Positions 47,584-56,723 of a DNA stretch of 64,000 bases are shown here, piece after piece. Every line of letters starts with the position of its first letter. Within the stretch, counting starts at the first letter, position 1. The stretch covers positions 1 through 64,000 of the forward strand of contig NZ_FTNN01000012.1 of NCBI RefSeq assembly GCF_900156405.1, given 5' to 3'. Position numbers and translations under genes: made by a program. Origin of the DNA: Shewanella morhuae (GTDB lineage Bacteria > Pseudomonadota > Gammaproteobacteria > Enterobacterales > Shewanellaceae). The notes beneath the pieces are model-generated. The model saw only the letters and a list, made by a program, of their open reading frames with translations. It did not search any database and had not been told where the DNA came from.

Positions 47584-48740
47584 TATTTTTGCTCCTGATC
47601 AGCGGCGATAGCTTTAGCAAAGTCAGCTTGTGACATGCCCCAAGAATCGGCCATTTTGATTTGGTCGGCAGTCAGTGCCGCGAGTTTGGTGTCCTTGTCC
47701 TTGATAGGATCGGGAACTGTGGTGGTTTGCTTGGCCGTTAATGCGGCAATAGCCACACGCTCACCCAAGTTGGCAGTCAGCGCTGCCATGGATTGCTGGC
47801 CTAACTTGGTTAGGTAATCACGTTCACACTCAAAGGCTTTGCCTTCATCTATCGCCGCCTTCACGGTTTGCTCAACGGTAAGCACGCCGTTTTCAGCAGT
47901 GAGTGCAACAAGTTGCGCGCGCAGGGCAGCGACAGTTGCCGCTGGAACGTACTGGCTTAGATCAACCGAGGGTGATGTAGCACTCAGCGCGGTAAGCTGT
48001 TGCTTTAAGCCATCCACGCTATTTGCTGCCGTGGTTAGCGTATTTAGTGCAGATAGCGCCGCGACCTCTTGCTCAGCGGTTAAAGCTGTCACGTCATCGG
48101 GAATTTCAACGCCCAAGGCGGCTAAGATTTTTCTCAGTAATGGGTTCACATGGAGTTCCTCCGTGTCGGTAGATTGGATAAGTTCGTGTGGATTGAGGCT
48201 TGTATTAAGAGCAGCCAGTGCAGCCAACGATGCGAGTGGCAACATGCCATCGACACCAGGGCGGTTAGTTAACGCGGCTGAGTGGATAAATTGCGGGCGG
48301 CCAGTGCTGGTGTCGTAACCGAACACTAGGCTGAAGTACTTGTATTCTTTGGCGGTGAGGTAAGCGATGGCGTTATCGGTAAAGCGCGGCTTAATGAACA
48401 AGCCCTGCCCTTGTCGATATTGCACGTCATCGATGTTGAACCAACCCGCAGCGGGTGCAGGTTGGCCGTTGACTTCTTTGTTCAAGGTTTGGTGTTCGTA
48501 GTCAATAACCAGATCACCGGCTTTATGGGGGGTATTTGCTTGCAGGGCCGCGAACGCAACGCTATCCATCAACCACTTGCCACCCGCTACATCATCAGGG
48601 CGACCATCTACGGCAGCAAAGTGGCCATCAGGCAGCGCCTGAATGTAGCCATCTTCACCCACCACAAAGACGGCTTCTGGATTGACGTTTAACTGGCTGC
48701 TTAAGGCGGCAAAGCCCAAAGCGGTGGTGGTTGCAGACAT
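47583..48740 (-). CDS. Mu gpI-like head maturation protease/scaffold
   Basis: This 385-aa protein is the Mu-type I protein: an N-terminal serine protease region (GKWLMDSVAFAALQANTPHKAGDLVIDYEHQTLNKE, and YFSLVFGYDTSTGRPQFIHSAALTNRPGVDGM) and a C-terminal helical scaffold part. The end (KMADSWGMSQADFAKAIA) is the usual gpI ending. Its ATG directly follows a hairpin and six Ts, with no clear ribosome site. It starts a late transcription unit, as PI does in Mu. Cargo 1 lies just upstream. Confidence 0.9.
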   Translation of the reverse strand: MSATTTALGFAALSSQLNVNPEAVFVVGEDGYIQALPDGHFAAVDGRPDDVAGGKWLMDSVAFAALQANTPHKAGDLVIDYEHQTLNKEVNGQPAPAAGWFNIDDVQYRQGQGLFIKPRFTDNAIAYLTAKEYKYFSLVFGYDTSTGRPQFIHSAALTNRPGVDGMLPLASLAALAALNTSLNPHELIQSTDTEELHVNPLLRKILAALGVEIPDDVTALTAEQEVAALSALNTLTTAANSVDGLKQQLTALSATSPSVDLSQYVPAATVAALRAQLVALTAENGVLTVEQTVKAAIDEGKAFECERDYLTKLGQQSMAALTANLGERVAIAALTAKQTTTVPDPIKDKDTKLAALTADQIKMADSWGMSQADFAKAIAADQEQK

Positions 48741-48746
48741 AAAAAA

Positions 48747-48772
48747 GGCACTCTCAATAACATTGGAGTGCC
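48747..48772 (-). terminator. hairpin plus T-run abutting the gene I ATG
   Basis: GGCACTC-T-CAAT and ATTG-GAGTGCC form a stem with one bulge. Leftward it is followed by TTTTTT and then at once the ATG of gene I. It looks like a rho-independent terminator for the cargo, but it also lies in the leader of gene I. Confidence 0.65.
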
Positions 48773-48796
48773 CATCATGATCGAGTGAAGCAGGTT

Positions 48797-48822
48797 AGCG
48801 GATTGGAAAGGTTTCGGGATTA
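48797..48822 (-). repeat. 26-bp repeat, copy 1, upstream of gene I
   Basis: This sequence is identical to 59192-59217 (core GGATTGGAAAGGTTTCGGG on the plus strand). It overlaps the stop codon of the DUF4435 gene and lies 24 bp from the gene I hairpin. A late promoter element or an attachment point for the cargo are both possible. Confidence 0.85.
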
Positions 48823-49728
48823 ATTAGTTTTATAATAATTGTTCTTTAACAATTGAATATCTCTCTTTATCAGAGGAGTACAAACAGGACATTCAATATC
48901 TTCAAAAATTATAAAATCTGTTATTTTTTTCCTAGAATTTCTATATTCTTTAATTTTTTCGCCTGCATTAGCTCCATATTGAGATGTTAATTTACGCTTT
49001 ATTTCCAAAAAAACATCTTCAAGAATTTGATCACATAATTTTTTCGCTGCGGTTTCATAATTATGACCTCTAACAAAGAGATAAACATTTTCTTCAGTTA
49101 GTCCCTTCGAATTGAACAAGTCTGAACCTACAACCGTTTGTGTACCTATGCTTAAATTAGAATAGTCAAATTTCAAGTCTGGTTTCAACAGCTCTGTTAA
49201 GGCTCTAATTAGCTCCTGCCTTTCAGGCTCATTTTTTAGTATTCTTACAAACTCTGGATATATAGCTTTAGACCAATTCTTAATTACATCAGGAATATTT
49301 GGTGGTATATCCTGACAGTTTGAACTTTTCCCACAAAGTTCGACTAACTTATTGGGGTGCCATAAAAGATTTTCAATAGAGTATGCATAAGTTTGAAATA
49401 CAAATTCAGATAAATATATATTAAAATTTAAGCCTAAAAGGTAATCGTAATCACTATCTAGAGCAACCATCAAATATGGACCCAATTTTATAGTGCCATT
49501 TTCAATATTATTAATTAAATGTGGCTTTCCATTTGCGTCTGAGTCTTGCCCATAAGGTTTAGCATCAACAATTAAATCTTCAGCTCTAAATCTTGCACGC
49601 CAAAAATTAACATCTTGCCATGCTTCGACATAAAGGATGGGGTCTTGTGAACTATCAAATAGCCTTGTTACTGCTTCGACATACTCAGAACTAACTCCGA
49701 AGCTCATTCCACTACTTACAGTTTTCAT
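48820..49728 (-). CDS. DUF4435 protein, AriB-like effector of a PARIS-type defence pair
   Basis: This 302-aa protein matches the DUF4435 domain, a TOPRIM-like nuclease fold. ILYVEAWQDVNFWRARF (about 31-47) carries the acidic Glu, YLMVALDSDYDYLLG (85-99) the DxD motif, and YAYSIENLLWHP (114-125) the conserved SIEN. A CPVC motif is near the C-terminus. It starts at TAATG with the stop of the AAA ATPase. DUF4435 plus an AAA ATPase is the PARIS (AriA/AriB) arrangement, in which AriB is the toxic effector released on sensing of a phage anti-restriction protein. The length equals that of known AriB. PARIS identity is inferred from domains. Confidence 0.72.
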   Translation of the reverse strand: MKTVSSGMSFGVSSEYVEAVTRLFDSSQDPILYVEAWQDVNFWRARFRAEDLIVDAKPYGQDSDANGKPHLINNIENGTIKLGPYLMVALDSDYDYLLGLNFNIYLSEFVFQTYAYSIENLLWHPNKLVELCGKSSNCQDIPPNIPDVIKNWSKAIYPEFVRILKNEPERQELIRALTELLKPDLKFDYSNLSIGTQTVVGSDLFNSKGLTEENVYLFVRGHNYETAAKKLCDQILEDVFLEIKRKLTSQYGANAGEKIKEYRNSRKKITDFIIFEDIECPVCTPLIKRDIQLLKNNYYKTN

Positions 49729-50915
49729 TATTTTACATTCAACTCCAAGCAGTTCTGTAACCAGCCATTCATAACTAGGCTTGGGGAATGTGTAGCTATG
49801 ATAAATTGATTATCTGGTGCAATTTCTGACAAGTCTCTTATTAGCGATTTTTGCCATTTTACATGCAAAGAGATTTCAGGCTCATCCAGTAAAAAAACTC
49901 TAACTTTATCTTTATAATTGTGAATGGCGAAAAACAAATAAATTAATGTTTTCTCACCTCGAGAGAGAAGATTCCATGATATTGGCTCAACATCAACATC
50001 CTCAAAAAAACCACCTTTTAATTCATCAACCTTATTAGCATCAATAGGGATAATTCCTAATGTTACTTTCCCATCCTCATCTCTTGTAATACATTTTCCT
50101 GAATCACAAAAATAAGTATTCAACTTTTCAATTACTTTATTTATTCCTTCAATCTTCTTCATTGCTATGTTGTAAGCAGATGATTTAAGAAGTTCTGTGA
50201 AAGTCATATCTTTAATTTTTGAGAGTGCTTCAACAATTTCTCTATTAGCTTGCGACTCAACAGCTTTTACCGCATCTCGACAGTACACAAACCGTTCATC
50301 AATCGTACTGTTATACGCCGCCCAATAAATTGAAGAGCGATCTAAGCTACAATTGTCGAGATTATGTAATGTAGATCTATCCTCTTGGTATAAAAAGCCT
50401 AATGGCGGGACCATAAACTCTTCATCTATCGCAGGAATATCAGCATCATCAACTGTTTTTAGGTTTTTTGCCCACCCCTCTCCACAATCAGTAGACTTAT
50501 GGCTAATGTAGGTAACCGCATCATCACTAATTTTGTTCGTATATAGTTCCTGAATTTGCCTAACAATATCTAATCCAAAATCAGTTTTACCTACAAGAAG
50601 CTCGTTAATCTCCTCTTTACTCTTCCAAGCTGTCCCTGAAAACTCAGGGAAAATCATTGTCTGGATTTCTACAGAGTTATCAAATTTAACAACTGAAGAC
50701 CAAAATCGACTCTTAGAGGTACTAGGATTATTAAAAAGTTTAGGGCTATAAATTAAACTGTCAAAAATCACATTCAGTAATGAGCTTTTACCTGACCCAT
50801 TCAAACCAGTCAGAAACGTAACCCTATCTTTAAATTGCAAAGAAATCTCATCTTTTCCCCAAAGGTTAAAAACGGAAAACTCTTTTATTAATGCTAATTC
50901 AAAAAGATTCTTCAA
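49728..50915 (-). CDS. AAA ATPase, AriA-like sensor of a PARIS-type defence pair
   Basis: This 395-aa ABC/SMC-like ATPase of the AAA15/OLD-type class has Walker A GLNGSGKS (37-44), signature-like LLSRGEKTLIYLFFAI (around 315), Walker B VFLLDEPEISLH (340-351) and a switch His in IIATHSPSLV. A PARIS AriA has this organisation and is paired with a DUF4435 protein, as here. It starts at TTG 50915 with a weak ribosome site. The composition is strongly AT-rich against the neighbouring head genes, so the pair is a recent acquisition. Other AAA/DUF4435 systems cannot be excluded. Confidence 0.72.
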   Translation of the reverse strand: MKNLFELALIKEFSVFNLWGKDEISLQFKDRVTFLTGLNGSGKSSLLNVIFDSLIYSPKLFNNPSTSKSRFWSSVVKFDNSVEIQTMIFPEFSGTAWKSKEEINELLVGKTDFGLDIVRQIQELYTNKISDDAVTYISHKSTDCGEGWAKNLKTVDDADIPAIDEEFMVPPLGFLYQEDRSTLHNLDNCSLDRSSIYWAAYNSTIDERFVYCRDAVKAVESQANREIVEALSKIKDMTFTELLKSSAYNIAMKKIEGINKVIEKLNTYFCDSGKCITRDEDGKVTLGIIPIDANKVDELKGGFFEDVDVEPISWNLLSRGEKTLIYLFFAIHNYKDKVRVFLLDEPEISLHVKWQKSLIRDLSEIAPDNQFIIATHSPSLVMNGWLQNCLELNVK

Positions 50916-51174
50916 AATTGTCTCACTAAAATTAAAATCATGTTTAGAGTTACTTGAAAGCTTTTTGTTATGTAAGTTCGCGTAGTCAATCTACCCCAAA
51001 AAGCGTTTCAGGCATCAATGATGTTCTATGACTAGCATAACCTAGTTTAAACCCCGTTTAAATCCTTTTTGAAGCGTTTAAATGCTGTTGTTATAAACCG
51101 TTATACCAAATTGAAGGCTTAGGTGCTTAAATCGTGTCAGAGGACGTTAGCAGACAAATCCATTCAAGCCCTTT
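50916..51174 (-). promoter_or_regulatory. upstream region of the PARIS-like pair with iterated GTTTAAA
   Basis: GTTTAAA occurs at 51045, 51056 and 51076, the last within a near-palindrome AGCGTTTAAATGCT. The region is AT-rich and holds no gene. It should contain the cargo promoter, independent of phage late transcription. Confidence 0.45.
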
Positions 51175-51627
51175 TTACAACAGATAATCCCCCAAGATCC
51201 CTAACATAGACTGCTCATCCTCACGGCTTACACCTAGGTATGGCCGCTCAGGTATACCCGCTGGGCCTGCGGGCATATCGTCGGTGCCACCAAATTGGTG
51301 AATTGCGGCATAGATTTTATTGCTACCAATGGCCGCCCAAAAGTCGCCGCTGTCGGCTGCTACGCTGGCAGCTAGCCCGCCAGCACTGGCCTGCAGTATC
51401 TTACCGCCTTGGCGTTTAGGGTTAGCCTTAAGGTAAGTATCACTTAAGGATGCCCAAGCTTGGCCTGTGGTGAAATTGGCCTCTGCTTCAAATGCAGATT
51501 CGGTGGCAGATTCGAGCACAGCGGCGATATCATTCATGGGTTCGCTTAAGTCATCGAGCTTATCCATCAAACTAATCAGCACCTGCATTACAGTGTCATT
51601 GCTAAGAGTGATATCAATCTTACTCAT
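51175..51627 (-). CDS. Mu gpG-like virion morphogenesis protein
   Basis: This 150-aa protein is of the phage virion morphogenesis (gpG) family. VLISLMDKLDDLSEPMNDIAAVLE is the helical N-terminus, WASLSDTYLKANPKRQGGKILQASAGGLAASV the core, and KIYAAIHQFGG...IPERPYLGVSREDE the conserved C-terminal region. It is a tail-completion or connector-type protein. It follows gpF by 4 bp. In Mu gene I comes next, but here the cargo pair separates them. Confidence 0.88.
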   Translation of the reverse strand: MSKIDITLSNDTVMQVLISLMDKLDDLSEPMNDIAAVLESATESAFEAEANFTTGQAWASLSDTYLKANPKRQGGKILQASAGGLAASVAADSGDFWAAIGSNKIYAAIHQFGGTDDMPAGPAGIPERPYLGVSREDEQSMLGILGDYLL

Positions 51628-51631
51628 GTCC

Positions 51632-52933
51632 CTACCCTCTTAACTTACCTTCAAGCACTTGGTATTGGGCTTGCTGTAATTGTGCTAGCGATAACGTCAG
51701 CAGCTGCACTTCACCCTCATTAGGTTGGCGCGTTAGTTGCCATGCGCTATTGATGATCACTTTGCCATCGCTCTCACCCGCAGCAGGATACACATACAGC
51801 AAGTGTTGATTTTCGCTGTCCCACAGCACTGCCTCAGGCTCTGCTAACATCAGCGGCAATTGGGTTAACGCCTCGCGGCTAAGTGACTTATTCGATGCGC
51901 TTTTCGATATCAGTTCACGTTCCCTTATCGCAAGTAATGCGCTGGGCTCTCGCCCTAAACGCGCTGTCACTGCAGCTTGAATCGAGGGCGTCATAAAACC
52001 TAAAGCCTGTACGCCTAAGCCTGGTCTTCGTTTCTGCCCTGGATTGGCGGCAAGGACTTCATCCGTCCATTGGGCAAACTGGGCGTGGCGCAGTGGGCTA
52101 TTATTGAGTGCTTGAATAAACTGCGCGCGAGTGTCTAATGATTGAATAGTGCCAAGCTTTTTAGCAACGGCCACGTCGGTACCAAAGGCGGCTTCGCCTG
52201 GACTATAGGCCCAGCCTAAATCGGGGCTCATACTGCTGCCATCGGGCAGATCGATACGCGCATGGGGCACGGTTAACACTTCACCCGTTCCGCGCGCGAC
52301 TGTCTCAGTGTCAAAGCGCTGGATATAACCTTCGCCATTTTCCACAGTGATCCCCATCGCCTTCACTTGTGCCTCGGTGAGCGCCCGAACGCGGCAACGA
52401 CAGCCCCAGCCATTGGGAGGATAGATGATGTCCCATATTGGATCGTCAAAGCGGAACACTTTACCCCTAAGCCGCGCATGGGCTGGCCGAGTTTGGCCGT
52501 CATCTATCGCCACATACTGCCAATAGGGGTGGGTTTTAGTGCGCGATAACATGCGCCGATAGCGCCCAGCCATGTAAGCGGTTTGCAGGTTTTGACGATA
52601 GATAGTGTTTAAGCGGTAGGGACTCCCCAGCTGTACCTCGCGGCCATCGACTTCCTTTTTACCCCACCATCCGAGCTTTTCGAGTTGAGGTTTAAGGTTT
52701 GCCTGAAACTGCTTAGCGGTTAACCCTTGGCTTAGGGCTGCATCCACTTCATTACGGATCGCCGTGAGCACATCCATCTGTGCCGCCTTGGCCACCGTAA
52801 AGGCTCGGGCGTGGGCGCGAGTCCACACGTCTTGCCAATCGTCACTGATGGCAAAGCCTTTGGCACGAAAATAGGCCACCGCATCGGCGGGGGCTTGGTT
52901 AATGGCAATGCTTAAATCAATGGTTTTAGGCAT
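51632..52933 (-). CDS. phage head morphogenesis protein (Mu gpF-like)
   Basis: This 433-aa protein contains the MuF/SPP1 gp7 domain: LNTIYRQNLQTAYMAGRYRRML, YWQYVAIDDGQTRPAHARLRGKVF, and PPNGWGCRCRVRALTEAQ, the family signature. A C-terminal part (LTQLPLMLAEPEAVLWDSENQHLLYVYP) resembles a phage barnase-EndoU-ColicinE5-like domain seen in MuF proteins. The start at ATG 52933 overlaps the portal gene by 8 bp. It is a minor head protein that works with the portal. Confidence 0.9.
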   Translation of the reverse strand: MPKTIDLSIAINQAPADAVAYFRAKGFAISDDWQDVWTRAHARAFTVAKAAQMDVLTAIRNEVDAALSQGLTAKQFQANLKPQLEKLGWWGKKEVDGREVQLGSPYRLNTIYRQNLQTAYMAGRYRRMLSRTKTHPYWQYVAIDDGQTRPAHARLRGKVFRFDDPIWDIIYPPNGWGCRCRVRALTEAQVKAMGITVENGEGYIQRFDTETVARGTGEVLTVPHARIDLPDGSSMSPDLGWAYSPGEAAFGTDVAVAKKLGTIQSLDTRAQFIQALNNSPLRHAQFAQWTDEVLAANPGQKRRPGLGVQALGFMTPSIQAAVTARLGREPSALLAIRERELISKSASNKSLSREALTQLPLMLAEPEAVLWDSENQHLLYVYPAAGESDGKVIINSAWQLTRQPNEGEVQLLTLSLAQLQQAQYQVLEGKLRG

Positions 52934-54512
52934 TGGCGATGCCCCATAGTTCGGCCACAAACATTAACCGCGCGAGCATTTCGGTAAGCTGCTCGGTATC
53001 CATGGCGGGATAGTCCTTTTCCAGTTGCGCCCGCAGCTGCTCCGGCTCGCTCTGCAGTTGTGCCAGTAATGGCTCTACCATCGCCATATAGGCTTCGCTC
53101 ATTTGACCTTGAGTGAGTGCATCCAAGGCTTTATCTAAGGCGGTTTGGCTCGGTTCACTCAACGGGGCACTAGACGGTTGAGCGGCTAAAGCCGCCAATG
53201 CCGTCTGGTTAGCAGCGCTGGCATTGGGGTCTTCTTGCTGGATCACCAGCACGGCTTCACCATTAGCGGGCTTAGGGATACGGGTCTTTTCATGCAGCCA
53301 GTTTTGTGGGATCTGCATGCCCATGCTGACGAACGCCCGCAGCGGATACGCTAAGGCCCGTAAGTCTTCGGCCTCTGTGGTATCAAAGACTAAACGTGGA
53401 TGACGACGATGGCTTTGATAACTCTTGCAGTTGAGGGCATATAAAGGGGCCACTAGGTCGCGGGTTAAGGTTTCGGCAATCAGGGTAAGGTCAGCATCAC
53501 GCAGCTCTTGGCGCACTTCGTTATGCACGTTACCGAGCGCATTGGTTGAGCTTTTACCGTCGGCTTGGCTGGTCAAGGTGCCGCCTAAAATCACCTTGCT
53601 CATGGTCTTTTCAGCCCAGCTAATCATCAAATCAAAGGGATCGGCTTGGCCTGTGGCGGCACTCTCAAAATCCATCACCATGCCCTTGGGCATAATGCCA
53701 CCCGCGTTATGGCCAATGCTCATCACTGCATTTAACAGGGCGCGCTTTTCCTCATCGCTGGCACCCGCCGGATACTGACCAATACGCAGCGGCAAACCGT
53801 AGATCTCAAGGAACTCGGCTAAGTCGCGCACACTGTAGTTTTTAAAAATAAAGGGCCAGATTAACTGACGCACTAAACCACTGCGGCTAACATAGCCCGA
53901 CTTGGCTGGATGAATATGTTTGATCCAACCAAAGGGCCACAGGTCAGCGCCATTGACCGTGGCATCACGCAAGCGCAGTTCGTTACGCCGCTCAGGGTGA
54001 GTCATAAACCAAGACGGATCGCGATACTCTGGCACTTCAATAAACCATTCACCCAGCTCTCGCGTCCAGGCTAACTCGTGCATGCTAAAGCCCTTGAGAA
54101 TGGCATCACTCATTGACTTAATGAGCGTCTTTATCCAGTTTCCTTCTTCGAGCATTTCCTGCAGATATTCAGTGTCGGCCTTTTCCTGTGGCGTCGGGTT
54201 ACGGGGCGGCACTAAGTAATAGTCCACGCCGATCAGTGCCCGTTTGCGCTTGTCTAACTCGGCATATAGGTGGCCGTCTTTCTCTTCGATATCTTCGGCG
54301 AGTTCACATTGGGCAATGAGATCGCCTTGCTCGGCGGCCTGCAAAATATTGGCCGCACTGGCGGGCGTCAAGCCGCTACTTGGGTGCTGGCTAAAGGTAC
54401 GTTGCAGGCCAATTAAACGCACATCGTCGGTCTGCAGTGCTTTGGCTTCACGCTGATTAAACGGCCGACCACTGGCGTCCAAAATACGTGATTCAGTTGT
54501 TTTTTCTTGCAT
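52926..54512 (-). CDS. portal protein, DUF935 family (Mu gp29-like)
   Basis: This 528-aa protein is the Mu-type portal through which DNA enters the head. Family segments include EDIEEKDGHLYAELDKRKRALIG, KGFSMHELAWT, FKNYSVRDLAEFLEIYGLPLRIGQYP and a C-terminal KTMSKVILGGTLTSQ. The ATG at 54512 shares a base with the terminase stop (TAATG) and has GAGG upstream; the frame also allows a TTG at 54521. It is coupled to the terminase, as in Mu. Confidence 0.92.
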   Translation of the reverse strand: MQEKTTESRILDASGRPFNQREAKALQTDDVRLIGLQRTFSQHPSSGLTPASAANILQAAEQGDLIAQCELAEDIEEKDGHLYAELDKRKRALIGVDYYLVPPRNPTPQEKADTEYLQEMLEEGNWIKTLIKSMSDAILKGFSMHELAWTRELGEWFIEVPEYRDPSWFMTHPERRNELRLRDATVNGADLWPFGWIKHIHPAKSGYVSRSGLVRQLIWPFIFKNYSVRDLAEFLEIYGLPLRIGQYPAGASDEEKRALLNAVMSIGHNAGGIMPKGMVMDFESAATGQADPFDLMISWAEKTMSKVILGGTLTSQADGKSSTNALGNVHNEVRQELRDADLTLIAETLTRDLVAPLYALNCKSYQSHRRHPRLVFDTTEAEDLRALAYPLRAFVSMGMQIPQNWLHEKTRIPKPANGEAVLVIQQEDPNASAANQTALAALAAQPSSAPLSEPSQTALDKALDALTQGQMSEAYMAMVEPLLAQLQSEPEQLRAQLEKDYPAMDTEQLTEMLARLMFVAELWGIANA

Positions 54513-56152
54513 TACCAGCAACCTCGCTGCGTTTGATGATCATCATCCTCATGGGCACTTGCATGGGCATTCGGATTACGGTGATCACTTCTAGGAATGG
54601 GGGTGAACTCTATGGGGGCACCGTCTAAGGTGGAGGCGTATACCATCAAGAACAGGCTGATCGCGGCATCACCATGGCGTTCTTTTTCTTGGCCTGTACG
54701 TACATCGCCAAGGCATGGTGTACCTCGACGGTTAATGCTCAAGGCCCTTAGGTCAGTACTGGTGTCGTCATCCCTTGGAATAGTGATAAGCCCGTCTTCA
54801 AAGTGACTTTTAAAACGTGGCATTTGCTCGCGGTAAAAGGACTCAGACAGCATCACGCAGGCGATCACTTCACTACCGTATTTATCCTGGGCGTATTCGG
54901 CTAAGGCTTGGCCATTACCGCGCGCATCCATCGCGCCGCCCCTCAGCCGTGGCAAGCGGTCCACAATGTAAAACAGGATCTGCTCTTGTTGGCGAAAGGG
55001 AATGTTTTTTAGCTCGACCTGTAACTTGGTTTTAATGTGGAGATCTTGGGCGATTTCACCCACGTCAATCACAGTTAAGTCACCACTACGGGCAAAGTCT
55101 TCACCAAAGCAATGGGGGCGTGCAGGGTCTAAGCTATCGAGAACCGGCTTTAGTTCATCCTCACACCACTTAAGGATCTCCGCTGCCCGTAAACCCTCTG
55201 GCCATTGTCCAAAAGCATCGTCTTTTTTAAGGCGAACAACGGGGCCGCTATCAGCGATGCTCGCCATGCGTGCTTCGATTAACGCGCGGTTAAGATAGGC
55301 ACCACCGCCCGATTTAGGCACGCAGAAGTATTCTTCTAACGCATCCTCTTCTGTGGCTGTGGCTTTGAGTAATTTCGCTTTCCAGTCATCCTCGGCCGCT
55401 TGGCTCCATTCGATGCCGCGCACTTGGCAAATACGCTTATACAGCCCCTCATTACAGGCATCATCTAAGGTGACACGGTGAATGGAGTAATCTTTTTTAC
55501 CCGCACGGGAATCATTAATCAGCTCATTGAACTGGTTATCAATGCCATTATGGGTGGAGATCAAGCGTACCTTCGCGCCCCACATGGTCAGCGCCAATGC
55601 CGCTTTTAGCACTTCGGCCAAGCGTTCGTGAAACGCGACCTCATCAATGGTCACATTGCCTTGCATACCGCGTAGGTTCGAGGGATTACTCGATAGCGCC
55701 TGCACCTTAAAACCTGAGGCAAAGTAAATGGCAAAGGTCAGGATCTCTTTACCGTCTTGGCCTTCATCAACAAACACTTCTTCTTGGATTTCACCTGCGG
55801 CCTTATCAAATACTTTGGCCCACATGGCCGCAGCGTCGATAAATTCCCGTGCCATCTCCTTGTTACTGCCCACATAAAAATGGTTAGTCCCCCCTTGGCC
55901 ACGGGCAGCTCCTGCGGTAAGAGAAGCATCTGCAGCCTCAGCCCAAGTGAGTCCAGTTCGGCGCGACTTTTCGGCAATCTTGAGTGGCGACTCGTCAGCA
56001 ATCCAGCGCTTTTGATAGCCTAGCAGCACTTCTTTAGGATCAAAGCGACTTAGGAAACCTGCCTCGTACGTGGGATCAAAGCTGCTTGCCGTTGGCGTGA
56101 TGGCTAGTGCTACCGCAGTCGCGGCTGCTAACACCTTTTTCTTAATGGTCAT
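54512..56152 (-). CDS. terminase large subunit (Mu gp28-like)
   Basis: This 546-aa packaging motor ATPase and nuclease has an ATPase domain with a degenerate Walker A (IAEKSRRTGLTWAEA, around 57-71) and Walker B GNVTIDEVAFHE. The nuclease domain has acidic residues in HCFGEDFARSGDLTV, GGAMDARGNGQALA and RHGDAAISLFLMVYA. The first ~25 residues (KKKVLAAATAVALAITPTASS) look like a signal peptide, which is unexpected. It overlaps both neighbours by one base. Confidence 0.93.
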   Translation of the reverse strand: MTIKKKVLAAATAVALAITPTASSFDPTYEAGFLSRFDPKEVLLGYQKRWIADESPLKIAEKSRRTGLTWAEAADASLTAGAARGQGGTNHFYVGSNKEMAREFIDAAAMWAKVFDKAAGEIQEEVFVDEGQDGKEILTFAIYFASGFKVQALSSNPSNLRGMQGNVTIDEVAFHERLAEVLKAALALTMWGAKVRLISTHNGIDNQFNELINDSRAGKKDYSIHRVTLDDACNEGLYKRICQVRGIEWSQAAEDDWKAKLLKATATEEDALEEYFCVPKSGGGAYLNRALIEARMASIADSGPVVRLKKDDAFGQWPEGLRAAEILKWCEDELKPVLDSLDPARPHCFGEDFARSGDLTVIDVGEIAQDLHIKTKLQVELKNIPFRQQEQILFYIVDRLPRLRGGAMDARGNGQALAEYAQDKYGSEVIACVMLSESFYREQMPRFKSHFEDGLITIPRDDDTSTDLRALSINRRGTPCLGDVRTGQEKERHGDAAISLFLMVYASTLDGAPIEFTPIPRSDHRNPNAHASAHEDDDHQTQRGCW

Positions 56153-56721
56153 CAGGCAATCCCCAGTATTTCGCGCTTAAGCAAGGCCACGGCATCACTG
56201 GTTAAGCCTGCGGTTTTCGCGACCTTCTCGGCAGCATTAGCCGCTTCGGCCGCGAATGCGGTGCGGATCTCTTTCTCGCGCTTATGGCTGGCCATGGCAG
56301 CAGACTCCAAACGCTGCACTGCTAACATGGCATCTTTAATCATGCCAACGTCGGCACCTTCGCCCGTTTCATCTTGGTTTAATAGGGCTTTAAACAGCTG
56401 CGAACGCGCCATTTCGAGGATGAGTTTAGTGACTTCTCCCGTCGGTTTATCGCCCAGTTCTGCCGTCCACACTTGGGTGATCTCACGCATTTCGCGTAGG
56501 GATTTACCTACGGCCTCCATCTTAGTGGCGTAACGGTTGATGCCTGCGCGGGAAAGCTGCTGTTCTTCTGGTAGCCCTGCGGCTTTAATCAGCGCATTGA
56601 TTTCATCGAGCAAATCAATCTGCTGAATCGAACCATTACGCAGCCCCGCATCGAGCTTTTTGCGGATAGGATCGGGCAGTAAATCCACTTTAGAGCGTCG
56701 GCCTCGGGTTTCACTCGCCAT
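56152..56721 (-). CDS. DUF3486-family protein (Mu gp27-like, probable small terminase)
   Basis: This 189-aa protein matches the DUF3486 pattern: RRSKVDLLPDPIRKKLDAGLRNGSIQQIDLLDEINAL at the start, with LSRAGINRYATKMEAVGKSLRE as the DNA-binding-like helices. The remaining part is a long helix with oligomerisation character. It lies directly before the large terminase and probably is the small, DNA-recognising subunit. The gene overlaps terminase by one base. Confidence 0.87.
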   Translation of the reverse strand: MASETRGRRSKVDLLPDPIRKKLDAGLRNGSIQQIDLLDEINALIKAAGLPEEQQLSRAGINRYATKMEAVGKSLREMREITQVWTAELGDKPTGEVTKLILEMARSQLFKALLNQDETGEGADVGMIKDAMLAVQRLESAAMASHKREKEIRTAFAAEAANAAEKVAKTAGLTSDAVALLKREILGIA

Positions 56722-56723
56722 GG

